From an uncultured Corynebacterium sp. (GTDB lineage Bacteria; Actinomycetota; Actinomycetes; Mycobacteriales; Mycobacteriaceae): 64,000 nt of DNA. A model generated the notes under the pieces. That model searched no databases and was not told the origin of the DNA. It saw nothing but the letters and a program-made list of their open reading frames with translations. Shown here one piece after another: positions 8,969-18,059 of this stretch (positions are counted from its first letter, which is position 1; every line of letters starts with the position of its first letter). The translations under genes were made by a program, and so were the position numbers. The stretch lies in the NCBI RefSeq assembly GCF_946222835.1, contig NZ_CAMIHD010000001.1, positions 124,001 through 188,000 of the forward strand, written 5' to 3'.

Positions 8969-11900
8969 CTAGGCCACCGTTCGTCCCGCAGCGTAGAGAG
9001 CCTTGGGCATCGCCCGCTGGAGTTTCCATTCGAATTGGATAGGCTTTTCTCCGTGGTAGGACACATAATCCACAGCGCCTAAAAAGGTATAGGCGCTCGC
9101 TGTACCGACTTCGTTCTTCTTGTTAAAGCGCGAGGCTATGAGAATCTTGCCCTCACGATTCTGATGGCCGATATAGCGTTTAGCCGCTTTCGATTTCAGC
9201 GTCGTTGTCGATTGAGATTCCCAGTGCAACAGATCAGGTGAAATTGGGTAGTCTCGATAATTCGTAGAAGCACTTACCTGTTCGTCTTTTTGAAATGTCA
9301 CCAAGAACAGATCTGTATTGATAGCAGGGAAGTATTTCACGCCCTCGCGGGGAAGATTTACAAGTTGTGCAAGGCTTCCAGTTTCCAAAGCGCCAATTAA
9401 TTCGGCCAATGAATAGTCTGCGTGGGTTTCCAACACGGACGTCTCGCTATGCTGCGGAATGATGCGAGAGGAGTCACTGCACAATTGCATAACCTGTTGC
9501 AATTCCCAAGCGATCTGCGGGTACTGGCGCAATATTGCCAGTGCCTTGTCATAGGAGCCAGGATGCGGAGAATTTGAGTTCGCCCAGAACCCGAGAACGA
9601 GCATTCGGGTGAAGGCTTGATCGGATGGTGCCATATCGGCGTAGCAGAGATCTGGGGTGGAAAGGATGCGCAGGTAGGCATCGATTCGGTGCGGATCGTT
9701 GACGTGAAGGAAAACTCGAATCCGATTGAGCAGAAATGTTTCGGTCTCACTGGCATTCTGCTGAATTAGGCCTTCCTCACGAAGCAACCGCGTCCACGAA
9801 TATTTTGCGGGGCGGTAGATATCTTCTAGCTGGAGATTTGATTCCTCAAGGAACTCTTTAAGATCTGTAGTTCGAATTTCAGAAAGTAATGCACGTACTT
9901 TGCGTAGTGAATTTCGTGAGATCTTCTTGACATTGCGAAGAACCTGCTCGGTTGTCGTTTGGTCTAGCTGAATATGTGACCCCGGCGGAGTTGTGGGAAA
10001 TCCCTGTTCAATTTGTTCGGTCAAGCGCTTGCCCCGTTTCCGAGTTAGGGCATGAAACTTGCGCTCGAAATCAAAGTCCGCATGCTGTTGGCCAATGAAA
10101 TCGAAAATGACGCAGGAGTCTTTGCCTGGAGATAGACGGAGACCGCGACCTAGTTGTTGCAGAAAGACCACGGGGCTTTGCGTCGGACGGAGCAAAAGCA
10201 GGGTGTTAACAGAAGGAATGTCTACGCCCTCATTAAATATATCTACAGAAAACAGAACTTTGACTCCACCAGTCTCCAGATCTCTAATGGCCTGGGCCCG
10301 CTCTGCGGCGGAGAGCTCGTTCGTTACGGCGCGCGCTGGGATTCCAAATTGTTGGAATTGCGTTGCCATATATTTTGCGTGAGCGATAGTGACGCAAAAG
10401 CCGATGGCTTTCATCTCCGAGAGATCGAAAATGCGCCGGTTTAGCTCGTTAATCATGAAGCGGGTGCGCTTTTCTCCTGCTTTGATGTAGAACTCGGAGA
10501 GCTCTCTGGAGTTGTAATCCTTCTTGCCTCGGATCCATGTCAATGAAGAAAGGTCTGTCCCATCAGCGATCCCGTAGTAATGCATGGGAACTAAGAGCTG
10601 CAAACGCAAAGCATCCCACAAGCGCAGTTCATGTGCTACGCGATAGTCAAAGTATTTCTGAACGTTTTCGCCATCACCACGCTCCGGCGTTGCTGTTAAG
10701 CCTAAGAGCTCTCGTGGTTGGAAGTGCTCCAAAAGCGCATTATAGGTGGAAGCTTGTGCGTGATGGAACTCGTCAATTATTACGACATCAAAACGTTTAG
10801 GATCTAGCTTTTCAAGGCGGGAAGCACGTAGGGATTGCACGCTGGCAAAGACAAAATCCCACCGGTGAGGAACAGCGCCGTCGACAAGCAGCTCTCCAAA
10901 GTCTGACTCCTTGAGAACTTCTCGGAATGTTCGTCGGGCCTGATGAAGAATTTCCTTCCGGTGAGCCACGAAGAGCAATCGCGGACGTCGATTCCATTGT
11001 TCGCAAATATTTCGATAATCCAGTGCAGCAACTACGGTCTTTCCAGTTCCAGTCGCTGCGACCAGGAGGTTTCGATGCCGATGCTTTATCTCACGCTCTG
11101 ACCGCAACGCCTCGAGCATTTCTTCTTGGTATGGGTAAGGCGTTACCTCTAGACCAGAAGGCTCCAGTTGGCGGAGTGCTCCGGACGATTCACCCCCTTT
11201 CGCAATGCGCAGAGACTGCACAAGACGCTCCATATCACTACTAGGGTCGAAGGTCTTAAAATGGCTGTCGTGCCAGTAACTATCGAAAGTCTTGATGAAC
11301 TTATCGATTACTTCTGGTGTTGCGGTGTTAGAGCCGCGGACATTCCATTCCCAACCATCGACGAGAGCGGACCTTGACAGGTTGGAACTACCAATAAATG
11401 CAGTGTCGAAACCGGATTTTCGGCGGAACAGCCAAGCTTTGGCGTGAAGGCGGGTGGATTTGTGTTCATAGCAAATTTTCACATCTGCCTGGTACTTCTC
11501 AACCAATCGCTCGAGAGCAGCAGCGTCAGACGCGCCGCAGTACGTAGAAGTAAGAAGGCGGAAGGGGATCTTATTGTCGCGAAGATACTCGAGCTGCCTA
11601 TCGAGGACGCTAATGCCGGAATTCTTGATGAAGGCGCACAGCAGGTCTACCGAATCAGCGGTCTTAATTTCTCTCTCGATCTCGCTGGTCAAGCTAGACT
11701 CTCCCAGAGCGTTTGTAAAAAGAGCGCTCTTGGTGAGTGAAACGTCTGGTAGGAGGGGCGGATCCGCTAACCCCGAGTTGTACACAGCATAGAGGAGCTC
11801 CTCGGAATCGATTCCCTCATCATCGCCCAGTAGATGCGCAATGTTGTTAATCAGGGCAACTCGATCTTCGGGCGACTTCAAACCGCGGAGACGGTTCTCT

Positions 11901-12091
11901 AAGAGTGAGCCGATGTGTTGAGAAACCGCCGAAGTATAGCGGCCCTGAGCTTCCTGATCGGAGCTTCGTCCGATACCGAATCCTGCAGCAGGGTGTTGGT
12001 TTAGCGTTTCCTCCATTCGCTCGCGAATACGGGTCGTAATGGGGGTTTCGTATACACCGAAAGGTAGGGAGGAATCGGGATTGATGCTCAT
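8969..12091 (-). CDS. PLD-nuclease / SF2 helicase / DUF3427 protein
   Basis: A 1040-residue multidomain protein. About residues 120-260 form a phospholipase D-like nuclease domain with one HKD motif (LHAKAWLF...GFDTAFIGSSNLS, about 216-240). About 320-700 form a superfamily II helicase: Walker A AATGTGKT (about 346), DEFHH as motif II (about 440), GLTATPERGDG (motif III) and QQLGRGLRLSPGKD (motif VI). The C-terminal part is DUF3427-like (HQNREGKILIASRF...FLGAVDYVSYHGEKPIQFEWKL). Proteins of this architecture resemble the HKD-nuclease plus helicase fusions found in genomic islands. DNA cleavage coupled to translocation, perhaps in defence against foreign DNA, is inference. ATG 12091 is preferred over the TTG at 12100. 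A/T content is higher than in the flanking genes. Confidence 0.9.
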   Translation of the reverse strand: MSINPDSSLPFGVYETPITTRIRERMEETLNQHPAAGFGIGRSSDQEAQGRYTSAVSQHIGSLLENRLRGLKSPEDRVALINNIAHLLGDDEGIDSEELLYAVYNSGLADPPLLPDVSLTKSALFTNALGESSLTSEIEREIKTADSVDLLCAFIKNSGISVLDRQLEYLRDNKIPFRLLTSTYCGASDAAALERLVEKYQADVKICYEHKSTRLHAKAWLFRRKSGFDTAFIGSSNLSRSALVDGWEWNVRGSNTATPEVIDKFIKTFDSYWHDSHFKTFDPSSDMERLVQSLRIAKGGESSGALRQLEPSGLEVTPYPYQEEMLEALRSEREIKHRHRNLLVAATGTGKTVVAALDYRNICEQWNRRPRLLFVAHRKEILHQARRTFREVLKESDFGELLVDGAVPHRWDFVFASVQSLRASRLEKLDPKRFDVVIIDEFHHAQASTYNALLEHFQPRELLGLTATPERGDGENVQKYFDYRVAHELRLWDALRLQLLVPMHYYGIADGTDLSSLTWIRGKKDYNSRELSEFYIKAGEKRTRFMINELNRRIFDLSEMKAIGFCVTIAHAKYMATQFQQFGIPARAVTNELSAAERAQAIRDLETGGVKVLFSVDIFNEGVDIPSVNTLLLLRPTQSPVVFLQQLGRGLRLSPGKDSCVIFDFIGQQHADFDFERKFHALTRKRGKRLTEQIEQGFPTTPPGSHIQLDQTTTEQVLRNVKKISRNSLRKVRALLSEIRTTDLKEFLEESNLQLEDIYRPAKYSWTRLLREEGLIQQNASETETFLLNRIRVFLHVNDPHRIDAYLRILSTPDLCYADMAPSDQAFTRMLVLGFWANSNSPHPGSYDKALAILRQYPQIAWELQQVMQLCSDSSRIIPQHSETSVLETHADYSLAELIGALETGSLAQLVNLPREGVKYFPAINTDLFLVTFQKDEQVSASTNYRDYPISPDLLHWESQSTTTLKSKAAKRYIGHQNREGKILIASRFNKKNEVGTASAYTFLGAVDYVSYHGEKPIQFEWKLQRAMPKALYAAGRTVA

Positions 12092-12214
12092 AATGACCAA
12101 ATTCTAAAGGCTGGGCATCCTAAATTGGCATAAGAGAGGATTAGTGACTAAATGTTCTCCCGCTGGTGTTGCGTTTAGCGGAGGACATCCGCCGAATGCT
12201 GGCGAAAGGACACT

Positions 12215-12235
12215 ACGAAAGAAAGGATCTTTCGT
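12215..12235. repeat. Short inverted repeat after the NUDIX gene
   Basis: The 7-bp arms ACGAAAG/CTTTCGT enclose a 7-base loop just past the NUDIX stop codon. No T-run follows on either strand, so it is at best a weak transcription or mRNA-stability signal. Confidence 0.4.
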
Positions 12236-12238
12236 TCC

Positions 12239-12634
12239 TTAGTTGTGAGTAGAAGCTAATGCTTCTACCGCTGGAATATCAGCGGGAGCCCAGTTCAAAC
12301 TGGTGGCCTCTGCGGGGGTAACCCATTGTGTAGCGTCATGGTCGGTCAGGTGGAGATCGCCATCAATGAGTGTGCAATAGAAAGTCGTTAGCTCAATAGT
12401 TGCGAATTCGTACTCGTAAGTTGTTGTCGCAACCTTGGCTCCCACCTCGGCCTTGAGGTTAAGCTCTTCGTGTATTTCCCGAGCTAGGGCTTGCTGAGGT
12501 GTTTCACCAGGCTCGATTTTTCCACCTGGGAATTCCCAGTGGCCTTCGAGTGGCTTGCCCGGTTTCTTGCGGCAGGCGAGGAAGCGCTGGCCATCATGGA
12601 AGACGGCGCCGACGACGCGAATGGGTTTAGACAT
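12239..12634 (-). CDS. NUDIX hydrolase (MutT-like)
   Basis: A 131-residue NUDIX protein with an intact Nudix box (GGKIEPGETPQQALAREIHEEL, about residues 32-53), including the REIHEE metal-binding helix. The opening MSKPIRVVGAVFHDGQRFLACRKKPGKPLEGHWEFPGG is typical of MutT-like 8-oxo-dGTP or CTP pyrophosphohydrolases. It lies upstream of the helicase gene on the same strand with about 150 bases between them, so it may work with that protein. I chose the ATG at 12634 because the longer frame adds residues without Nudix similarity. The exact nucleotide substrate is unknown. Confidence 0.88.
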   Translation of the reverse strand: MSKPIRVVGAVFHDGQRFLACRKKPGKPLEGHWEFPGGKIEPGETPQQALAREIHEELNLKAEVGAKVATTTYEYEFATIELTTFYCTLIDGDLHLTDHDATQWVTPAEATSLNWAPADIPAVEALASTHN

Positions 12635-12767
12635 GACTCTATTGTGCCTTGGATCTCGAAAACGTGTAGACAGTGAGCTGTTACTTAGATAACATGTCAC
12701 CAATGTTCGCGTAAGGCTGTCGCGCGGGCTTGATTTTTGTAGGCAAGCTTGAGGGGACGGTTTTACT

Positions 12768-14114
12768 GTGACTTCTACCGAATCGGTTTACTCCTCCCAC
12801 CAGAGTCATGACGGGGAAATCCCGCAGCCTGGGGGACGGTGGAAACTCTTTTTATATAGCGCGATTGGCGCGTTCGTATTCTTCCTGCCGGTGACATATC
12901 AGGATAAGCGCTCCATCCCTTTGGACCACATGGTCACGATGATGCGTGAGGGGATTCCTGCCGCGGTGCCGTGGATCATTTTTGCCCTGGCCGTGTATGG
13001 AACGGTGCGGAGTTTTACTACCGGCGCGTTTAAAGAAAGTGTGCTTCAGGCGGTCTTTGCGGTGCTCAATATTGTGGGCGCGGTGGTTTCGTTCCTGATG
13101 GTTATTGATGCGTTGCCGTGGGTGCTCGGTGACGAGGATTTGGTGCCATTTTTGTGGAACTCCATTGCCACTCCGGTAGGACTTATCGTGCCGATTGGCG
13201 GTGCTTTCCTTGCGTTTCTCATTGGCTTTGGTTTGCTGGAATTCGTCGGCGTGCTAATGCAGCCCATCATGCGGCCGTTGTGGAAGACGCCGGGGCGCTC
13301 AGCAATTGACGCGGTGGCCTCGTTTGTGGGCTCGTATTCACTGGGAATTTTGGTCACGGACCGCGTCTACCAAAAGGGCGGCTATACCGGGCGCGAGGCA
13401 GCGATCATTGCCACCGGCTTTTCGACGGTCTCTGCGGCCTTCATGGTCATCGTCGCTAAGCAGCTCGATCTGATGAAGGTATGGGGCACCTACTTCATTG
13501 TCACGCTCATCGTGACTTTTGTGGTTACCGCCATTACCGTGCGGATTCCACCGCTGCGCACCATTCCGGACGAGTATTTTGCGGACGCGCACCCAGATCC
13601 GGAAAAGCCGGTGGAAGGCTCGCGCATCAAAAACGCGTGGCGCGAGGCCATGCTGGCGCTACAGCGCGCACCATCGTTGTGGGAGTCCATCTGGGAGAAC
13701 CTGCGCGATGGTGTGCGCATGGCGGCGGCCATCGTGCCGTCCATTATGTCGGTGGGTCTCATTGGCCTGCTGCTGGCGCGCTTTACACCCATCTTCGAGT
13801 GGATTGGCTACCTGTTTTATCCGTTCGCGTGGGTAGTGCAGCTGCCGGAGCCGGTCCAGGCCGGTAAGGGCGCGGCCATGGGTATTGCGGAGATGTTCCT
13901 GCCCGCCACCGCAGTGGCAGGCAGCGATAACATGGTGGTCAAGTTCGTTATCGGCGTGGTGGCGGTCTCCGCCATTATTTTCTTCTCGGCGCTGGTGCCC
14001 TGCATCCTGGCTACCAAGATTCCGGTGAAGCTGACCCACCTGGTCATCATTTGGTTTGAGCGTGTAGCGCTGACCATTCTTATCGCTACCCCGATTGCCC
14101 ACCTGCTTTTTTGA
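12768..14114 (+). CDS. YjiH-family membrane transporter
   Basis: A 448-residue membrane protein of the YjiH/nucleoside-recognition (Gate domain) family with about eleven hydrophobic segments. Typical stretches are FFLPVTYQDKRSIPLDHMV near the N-terminus, SFVGSYSLGILVTDRVYQKGGYTGREAAIIATGFSTVSAAFMVIVAKQL in the middle and GMAEMFLPATAVAGSDNMVVKFVIG-like sequence near the end. The start is GTG with GAGGGGACGG upstream. In many genomes YjiH genes sit next to amino-acid catabolism genes, and here the hut cluster begins nearby. A role in histidine or urocanate uptake is possible but unproven. Confidence 0.85.
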   Translation: MTSTESVYSSHQSHDGEIPQPGGRWKLFLYSAIGAFVFFLPVTYQDKRSIPLDHMVTMMREGIPAAVPWIIFALAVYGTVRSFTTGAFKESVLQAVFAVLNIVGAVVSFLMVIDALPWVLGDEDLVPFLWNSIATPVGLIVPIGGAFLAFLIGFGLLEFVGVLMQPIMRPLWKTPGRSAIDAVASFVGSYSLGILVTDRVYQKGGYTGREAAIIATGFSTVSAAFMVIVAKQLDLMKVWGTYFIVTLIVTFVVTAITVRIPPLRTIPDEYFADAHPDPEKPVEGSRIKNAWREAMLALQRAPSLWESIWENLRDGVRMAAAIVPSIMSVGLIGLLLARFTPIFEWIGYLFYPFAWVVQLPEPVQAGKGAAMGIAEMFLPATAVAGSDNMVVKFVIGVVAVSAIIFFSALVPCILATKIPVKLTHLVIIWFERVALTILIATPIAHLLF

Positions 14115-14164
14115 TAAGTTGAATCCAAGACGGGTAAGAGGATTTATATCGCTGGAGGGTAATG

Positions 14165-14650
14165 ATGCTTATAGCCACTATCGCAGCTGAGGTAGCTTTT
14201 TGGCTTTGCTTAGTGGCTGGCTGCCTCTTGCGCTACGTCTTTAAACTGCGCAAACTTGGCTTGATACTTATGGCCGCGACCCCAATTATCGACCTGCTGC
14301 TTTTAGTATTTTTCTATGTGAGCCTAAGCCAAGGCGGTACGGCCGAGTTCATGCACGGCTTCGCAGCCTTTTATATCTCCTTCTCGGTTGTCTTCGGCAA
14401 AGACATTATTGGATTCGTTGACCAGAAAGTTTCTGGTGCCAGCACTCGCAAAGGGCCTAAAGCTGACCAGCGCAGTTTCACACAATGTGTCCTCGCAAGT
14501 GCTGGCGCAGCGCTTTTGCTGCTCATAGGTATTGTGGTGACTGGCTTAGCGGGTAGTTTCTGGCTTTTCTATTGGCTCATCGCCGTTGCTTTTACTCCCG
14601 CTATGTGGTGGGGAGTCCAACGTTGGATGAGTAAAAAAGTTACCCGCTAA
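14165..14650 (+). CDS. Small integral membrane protein of unknown function
   Basis: A protein of about 161 residues with four to five hydrophobic helices (IAAEVAFWLCLVAGCLLRYVF, LGLILMAATPIIDLLLLVFFYVSL, CVLASAGAALLLLIGIVVTGLAG, FWLFYWLIAVAFTPAMWW) and a short cytosolic loop rich in Lys and Arg. I do not recognise the family. Two ATGs lie in tandem (14162 and 14165); GGAGGG sits five bases before the second, which decides the start. It follows the YjiH gene by 50 bases and may be co-transcribed. Its 3' end faces hutG across a hairpin. Confidence 0.7.
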   Translation: MLIATIAAEVAFWLCLVAGCLLRYVFKLRKLGLILMAATPIIDLLLLVFFYVSLSQGGTAEFMHGFAAFYISFSVVFGKDIIGFVDQKVSGASTRKGPKADQRSFTQCVLASAGAALLLLIGIVVTGLAGSFWLFYWLIAVAFTPAMWWGVQRWMSKKVTR

Positions 14651-14662
14651 ACCGCACGGCCC

Positions 14663-14693
14663 AGCTAAGCCCCAACGTCGTTGGCGTTTAGCT
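14663..14693. terminator. Hairpin between converging membrane-protein gene and hutG
   Basis: The 14-base arms AGCTAAGCCCCAAC and GTTGGCGTTTAGCT pair at 12 of 14 positions around a GTC loop. The second arm overlaps the hutG stop codon. There is no strong T-run, so it is a probable but imperfect bidirectional terminator. Confidence 0.45.
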
Positions 14694-15620
14694 AGTGACG
14701 TGTGCCGTGACGATGTCATCGATAAGCCGCGCCGCTGCCTTGGCGGTGCGATTATCAATGTCAAAGGTGGGGTTAAGCTCGACGATGTCCACCAAGGCCA
14801 GCTTGCCGGTCTGCGCGATGGCTACAGCCATGGCGCGGATGCGCTCATAGCTCACACCCAGGGAAGCTGGGGCAGATACGCCCGGCGCGGTGGACGCCGG
14901 CAGCACATCGAGGTCGATGGACAGGTGGACCTTGTCCTTGCCCTCGGTAGCCTTGGCGGCTAGCTCAGCGCACTCGCCTGGGGTCAGGTTGACTAGTTCC
15001 TCGTCCAGGGTGATGGCGACGTTTAGGCTCTTTGCCTCGTCGAAAAGCACGGCGGTGTTATTGGGGCGGGAGATACCCAACACGGTGTAGTCGAAGTCGT
15101 CGGTGAGCTCCGAAATCTGCTTGAACGGGGTGCCGGAGGTGGCTTGGTCCGCGCGGCGTAGATCGAAGTGGGCGTCCAGGTTAATGATCTTGGTGGCGCC
15201 TACCGCGCGGTAGAGGCCGCGGTGGGAGCCAAAGGCAGTCTCGTGCCCGCCGCCGAGGACGATGGGCAGGCTGCCGGCCGCGACGAGTTCCTGCACTTTA
15301 TCGGAAAGAGCATTGTGAGCACCGTCGAGGTCATCGGCCTGGGTGGTGATCGTGCCGGCGTCGACAAGCGCATGCTCATGGTGCACCGCCAAGGAGCCAA
15401 GCGCGGAACGCAGCGCGGCGGGGCCTGCCGCGGCACCTTGGCGGCCGCCATTGCGCAGGACGCCTTCATCAGAAGCAAAGCCCAGAAGGGTTACTGGGGC
15501 GGGGGAGTCAGAGGACTGATTGATAACGCTATGCCAGCGAGCATGCTCTGGGCCTGGGCCATCGGAGCGGCCGGACCATTCGGGGGCGGGGGTGAAAAGT
15601 TCAGCTTTTTCTGTGTTCAT
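14688..15620 (-). CDS. hutG: Formimidoylglutamase (arginase family)
   Basis: A 310-residue ureohydrolase-family enzyme that hydrolyses N-formimidoyl-L-glutamate to glutamate and formamide, the last step of the five-gene histidine pathway. The binuclear manganese motifs are present: GGGHE (about residue 143), NLDAHFD (about 165) and SIDLDVL (about 250). The start MNTEKAELF at 15620 was chosen because the upstream extension overlaps the divergent promoter. It is divergent from hutR across 62 bases, an arrangement that fits control by HutR. The coding strand contains GCTTGTCGACG (15359-15369). Confidence 0.92.
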   Translation of the reverse strand: MNTEKAELFTPAPEWSGRSDGPGPEHARWHSVINQSSDSPAPVTLLGFASDEGVLRNGGRQGAAAGPAALRSALGSLAVHHEHALVDAGTITTQADDLDGAHNALSDKVQELVAAGSLPIVLGGGHETAFGSHRGLYRAVGATKIINLDAHFDLRRADQATSGTPFKQISELTDDFDYTVLGISRPNNTAVLFDEAKSLNVAITLDEELVNLTPGECAELAAKATEGKDKVHLSIDLDVLPASTAPGVSAPASLGVSYERIRAMAVAIAQTGKLALVDIVELNPTFDIDNRTAKAAARLIDDIVTAHVTS

Positions 15621-15682
15621 GGTTTTCGATGTTAGGTAAAACCGCGGCAGGTGGCAGGAGACTCTGCCTACAATCACTAAGC

Positions 15683-16426
15683 GTGAGTACCAATAGAGTC
15701 CCAGCGGCGCGTCACGCGATGGAGATCCTCAAGCTTTTGTCTACTATCGACGTCCCTATATCTGCCGCCCGCATACAAGGTGAGCTCAACCTACCGCGCT
15801 CGTCTACATACCACCTGCTGGCGGAGATGGTTGATGCTGGTTTTGTAGCCCATTTGCCGGAGCACAAGACGTATGGCCTGGGTCTGGCCGCGTATTCCAT
15901 GGCTTCGGCCTACGTAACGCAGCAGCCCTTGGTGCGCATGGCCACTCGGGACTTGGAGCAGTGTGCGGCGCTGGTGGGTGGATCGGGGCACCTGTCACGT
16001 ATGGCTGGATCGGAAATTTTGTATCTGCAAGAAGTGCGTGCGGCGGGGGCTACCTCCTTGGTGACCGAGGTAGGCGTGCGACTGCAGGCACATAAGACGG
16101 CGTCCGGGCGTGTGATGCTGGCGCATCTGCCTGATACAGAGGTGCGCGCCGCCTTTGATACTGCGGGAGGTAGCGGCTTTGCCGCGTTGAAAGAACGCTT
16201 GCGTTTGGTAACTGCACGCGGGTGGGACCAGGAGATTGAAGAAATTACTCGCGGTCAGGCCTCTGTGGCAGTACCCATCCTGGATCATTTGGACCGCCCA
16301 GCGGCGGCGGTGGCGGTTACGTATCCGGTAGGGACGCCAGATGCAAAGGTGGATGCCGCCATTCGGGCACTGCAGGAGGTGTCAGACAAGGTCGCGGGGA
16401 AAATGTACCGCAATCGGAGAAAGTGA
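15683..16426 (+). CDS. hutR: IclR-type regulator of histidine utilisation
   Basis: A 247-residue IclR-family regulator. An N-terminal winged helix (about residues 8-65: AMEILKLLSTIDVPISAARIQGELNLPRSSTYHLLAEMVDAGFV) is followed by the effector domain (about 75-245). It lies between divergent hutG and co-directional hutH, as HutR does in C. resistens, so control of the hut genes in response to a pathway intermediate is likely. The start is GTG 15683 (STNRVPAARH); the longer frame from 15629 would overlap the promoter region. Its stop codon overlaps a 15-bp palindrome in front of hutH, so it may also influence its own downstream reading. Confidence 0.9.
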   Translation: MSTNRVPAARHAMEILKLLSTIDVPISAARIQGELNLPRSSTYHLLAEMVDAGFVAHLPEHKTYGLGLAAYSMASAYVTQQPLVRMATRDLEQCAALVGGSGHLSRMAGSEILYLQEVRAAGATSLVTEVGVRLQAHKTASGRVMLAHLPDTEVRAAFDTAGGSGFAALKERLRLVTARGWDQEIEEITRGQASVAVPILDHLDRPAAAVAVTYPVGTPDAKVDAAIRALQEVSDKVAGKMYRNRRK

Positions 16427-16439
16427 TGTAGCATACATC
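16425..16439. promoter_or_regulatory. Palindrome upstream of hutH (GATGTA-GCA-TACATC)
   Basis: Perfect 6-bp arms lie around a 3-base centre and overlap the hutR stop codon, about 66 bases upstream of hutH. It is a candidate operator for HutR or another regulator; this is inference from position and symmetry. Confidence 0.45.
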
Positions 16440-16452
16440 TATCGCGTTGGGT

Positions 16453-16464
16453 TGTCGCGCGACA
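16453..16464. promoter_or_regulatory. 12-bp perfect palindrome in the hutH leader
   Basis: TGTCGCGCGACA lies 41 bases upstream of the hutH ATG. It shares the TGTC...GACA half-sites with the longer palindrome in front of hutU (19518-19535), which suggests one regulator may bind both. Confidence 0.5.
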
Positions 16465-16504
16465 CATTTTTGATTATCAATCCCTACTCCAAGGAGTTTT
16501 TGCC

Positions 16505-18058
16505 ATGCCTAACGCCTACCCACCCACCGTGACCGTCAACATCGGTGCGCTGAGCATCGAGGACGTCGTTTCCGTTGCCCGCTATGGTGCGAAGGTGGAG
16601 ATTGCGTCCGAGGCCCTCGAAGAGGTAGCCGCGACCCGCGAGCGCGTGGAAGAACTGGCACAGGATCCCACCCCGGTCTATGGCATTTCCACCGGCTTTG
16701 GTGCACTTGCCCGCCGCCATATCCCGGAGGAGATGCGCGCCCAGCTGCAGCTTTCCCTGGTGCGCTCGCATGCTGCGGGCACGGGCCCGGAGGTGGAAGA
16801 GGAGGTTATCCGCGCGCTCATGCTCCTGCGCCTGTCCACCTTGTGTACCGGTCGTACCGGCGTGCGCCCCGGGGTGGTAGAAACCTATGCCAAGGCACTG
16901 AACGCTGGGATCGTTCCGGTGGTGCGCGAGTACGGATCGCTGGGCTGCTCTGGTGACTTGGCGCCGCTGGCACATTGCGCGCTGGCCCTGCTGGGCGAGG
17001 GCGAGGTGCGTGTCAATGGCGAGCTTAAGGATGCGGGCGACGCCCTGGCCGCGGCCGGCATCGAACCGCTGCAGCTGCGCGAGAAGGAAGGCCTCGCACT
17101 TATTAACGGCACCGATGGCATGCTCGGCCATCTCTGCCTGGCCATTACTGACCTGCGCGCGGCCGCAAAGACCGCCGATATTGCCACCGCCATGACCGTG
17201 GAAGGCCTGCTGGGTACCCTCGTGGTCTTTGCGGATGACCTGCAGCAGCTGCGCCCGCATCCGGGACAGGCCGATGCCGCCGCGAATATCCTCCAGGTCG
17301 CCGAAGGCTCGCAGATTTTGGAGGCCGCGCTCGAGGAGTTCAAGAAGAACCAAGTGCAGGATGCCTACTCCGTGCGCTGCGCCCCGCAGGTTGCCGGCGG
17401 ATTCCGCGATACCCTGACCCACACCGCCGAGGTGGCTGAGCGCGAGCTGGCTGCCGCGGTGGATAACCCGGTGGTGGCCAAGGATGGCCGAGTGGTCTCT
17501 AACGGCAACTTCCATGGCGCGCCAGTGGCCTATGCGCTTGATTTCCTGGCCATTGTTACTGCGGACCTGGCCTCCATTTCGGAGCGCCGCACCGACCGCT
17601 TCCTGGACCCGGCGCGCAACCGTGGCCTCAATGCCTTTCTTGCCGACGACCCCGGTGTTGACTCCGGCCACATGATTGCCCAGTATGCCCAGGCCGGCAT
17701 CGTGAGCGAAATGAAGCGCCTAGCCAGCCCTTCCTCGGCCGATTCCATCCCTTCTTCGGCCATGCAGGAAGACCATGTATCCATGGGCTGGTCCGCCGCG
17801 CGCAAGCTGCGCAAGGCCGTCGATGGCCTGCAGCGCGTGCTTGCCGTAGAAATCCTCACCGCCGCCCGCGCCATCGACATGCGCGAGGGCACCCCGGCTA
17901 AGGGGACCGGCGCGGTGATCGCCAAGCTGCGCGAGACCGTCAAGGGGCCAGGTGTGGACCGGTATCTGTCGCCAGAAATCGAAGAGTCGGTGCGCCTGGT
18001 CAAGGAGGGCGCGCTTGTCGAAGCCGTCGAGAATGCTACTGGAAAGCTGCGTGGTTAA
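16505..18058 (+). CDS. hutH: Histidine ammonia-lyase
   Basis: A 517-residue enzyme that deaminates L-histidine to trans-urocanate, the first step of the pathway (cytosolic tetramer). The active-site segment reads EYGSLGCSGDLAPLAHCALALLGEG (about residues 141-165). The Ser-Gly pair of the autocatalytic MIO prosthetic group is present, but the first residue is Cys instead of the textbook Ala. The family tyrosine is seen in YGISTGFGAL (about 59), and QVQDAYSVRCAPQVAG (about 282) is also typical. AAGGAG lies seven bases before the ATG. The neighbouring palindromes and hutR suggest induction by the pathway. The flavin reductase-like gene starts two bases after its stop. Confidence 0.95.
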   Translation: MPNAYPPTVTVNIGALSIEDVVSVARYGAKVEIASEALEEVAATRERVEELAQDPTPVYGISTGFGALARRHIPEEMRAQLQLSLVRSHAAGTGPEVEEEVIRALMLLRLSTLCTGRTGVRPGVVETYAKALNAGIVPVVREYGSLGCSGDLAPLAHCALALLGEGEVRVNGELKDAGDALAAAGIEPLQLREKEGLALINGTDGMLGHLCLAITDLRAAAKTADIATAMTVEGLLGTLVVFADDLQQLRPHPGQADAAANILQVAEGSQILEAALEEFKKNQVQDAYSVRCAPQVAGGFRDTLTHTAEVAERELAAAVDNPVVAKDGRVVSNGNFHGAPVAYALDFLAIVTADLASISERRTDRFLDPARNRGLNAFLADDPGVDSGHMIAQYAQAGIVSEMKRLASPSSADSIPSSAMQEDHVSMGWSAARKLRKAVDGLQRVLAVEILTAARAIDMREGTPAKGTGAVIAKLRETVKGPGVDRYLSPEIEESVRLVKEGALVEAVENATGKLRG

Positions 18059-18059
18059 T

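Noticed and set aside
12118..12238. Small RNA or toxin-antitoxin pair between helicase and NUDIX genes
   Set aside because: Only a short hairpin is visible; there is no convincing small frame or promoter-terminator pair.
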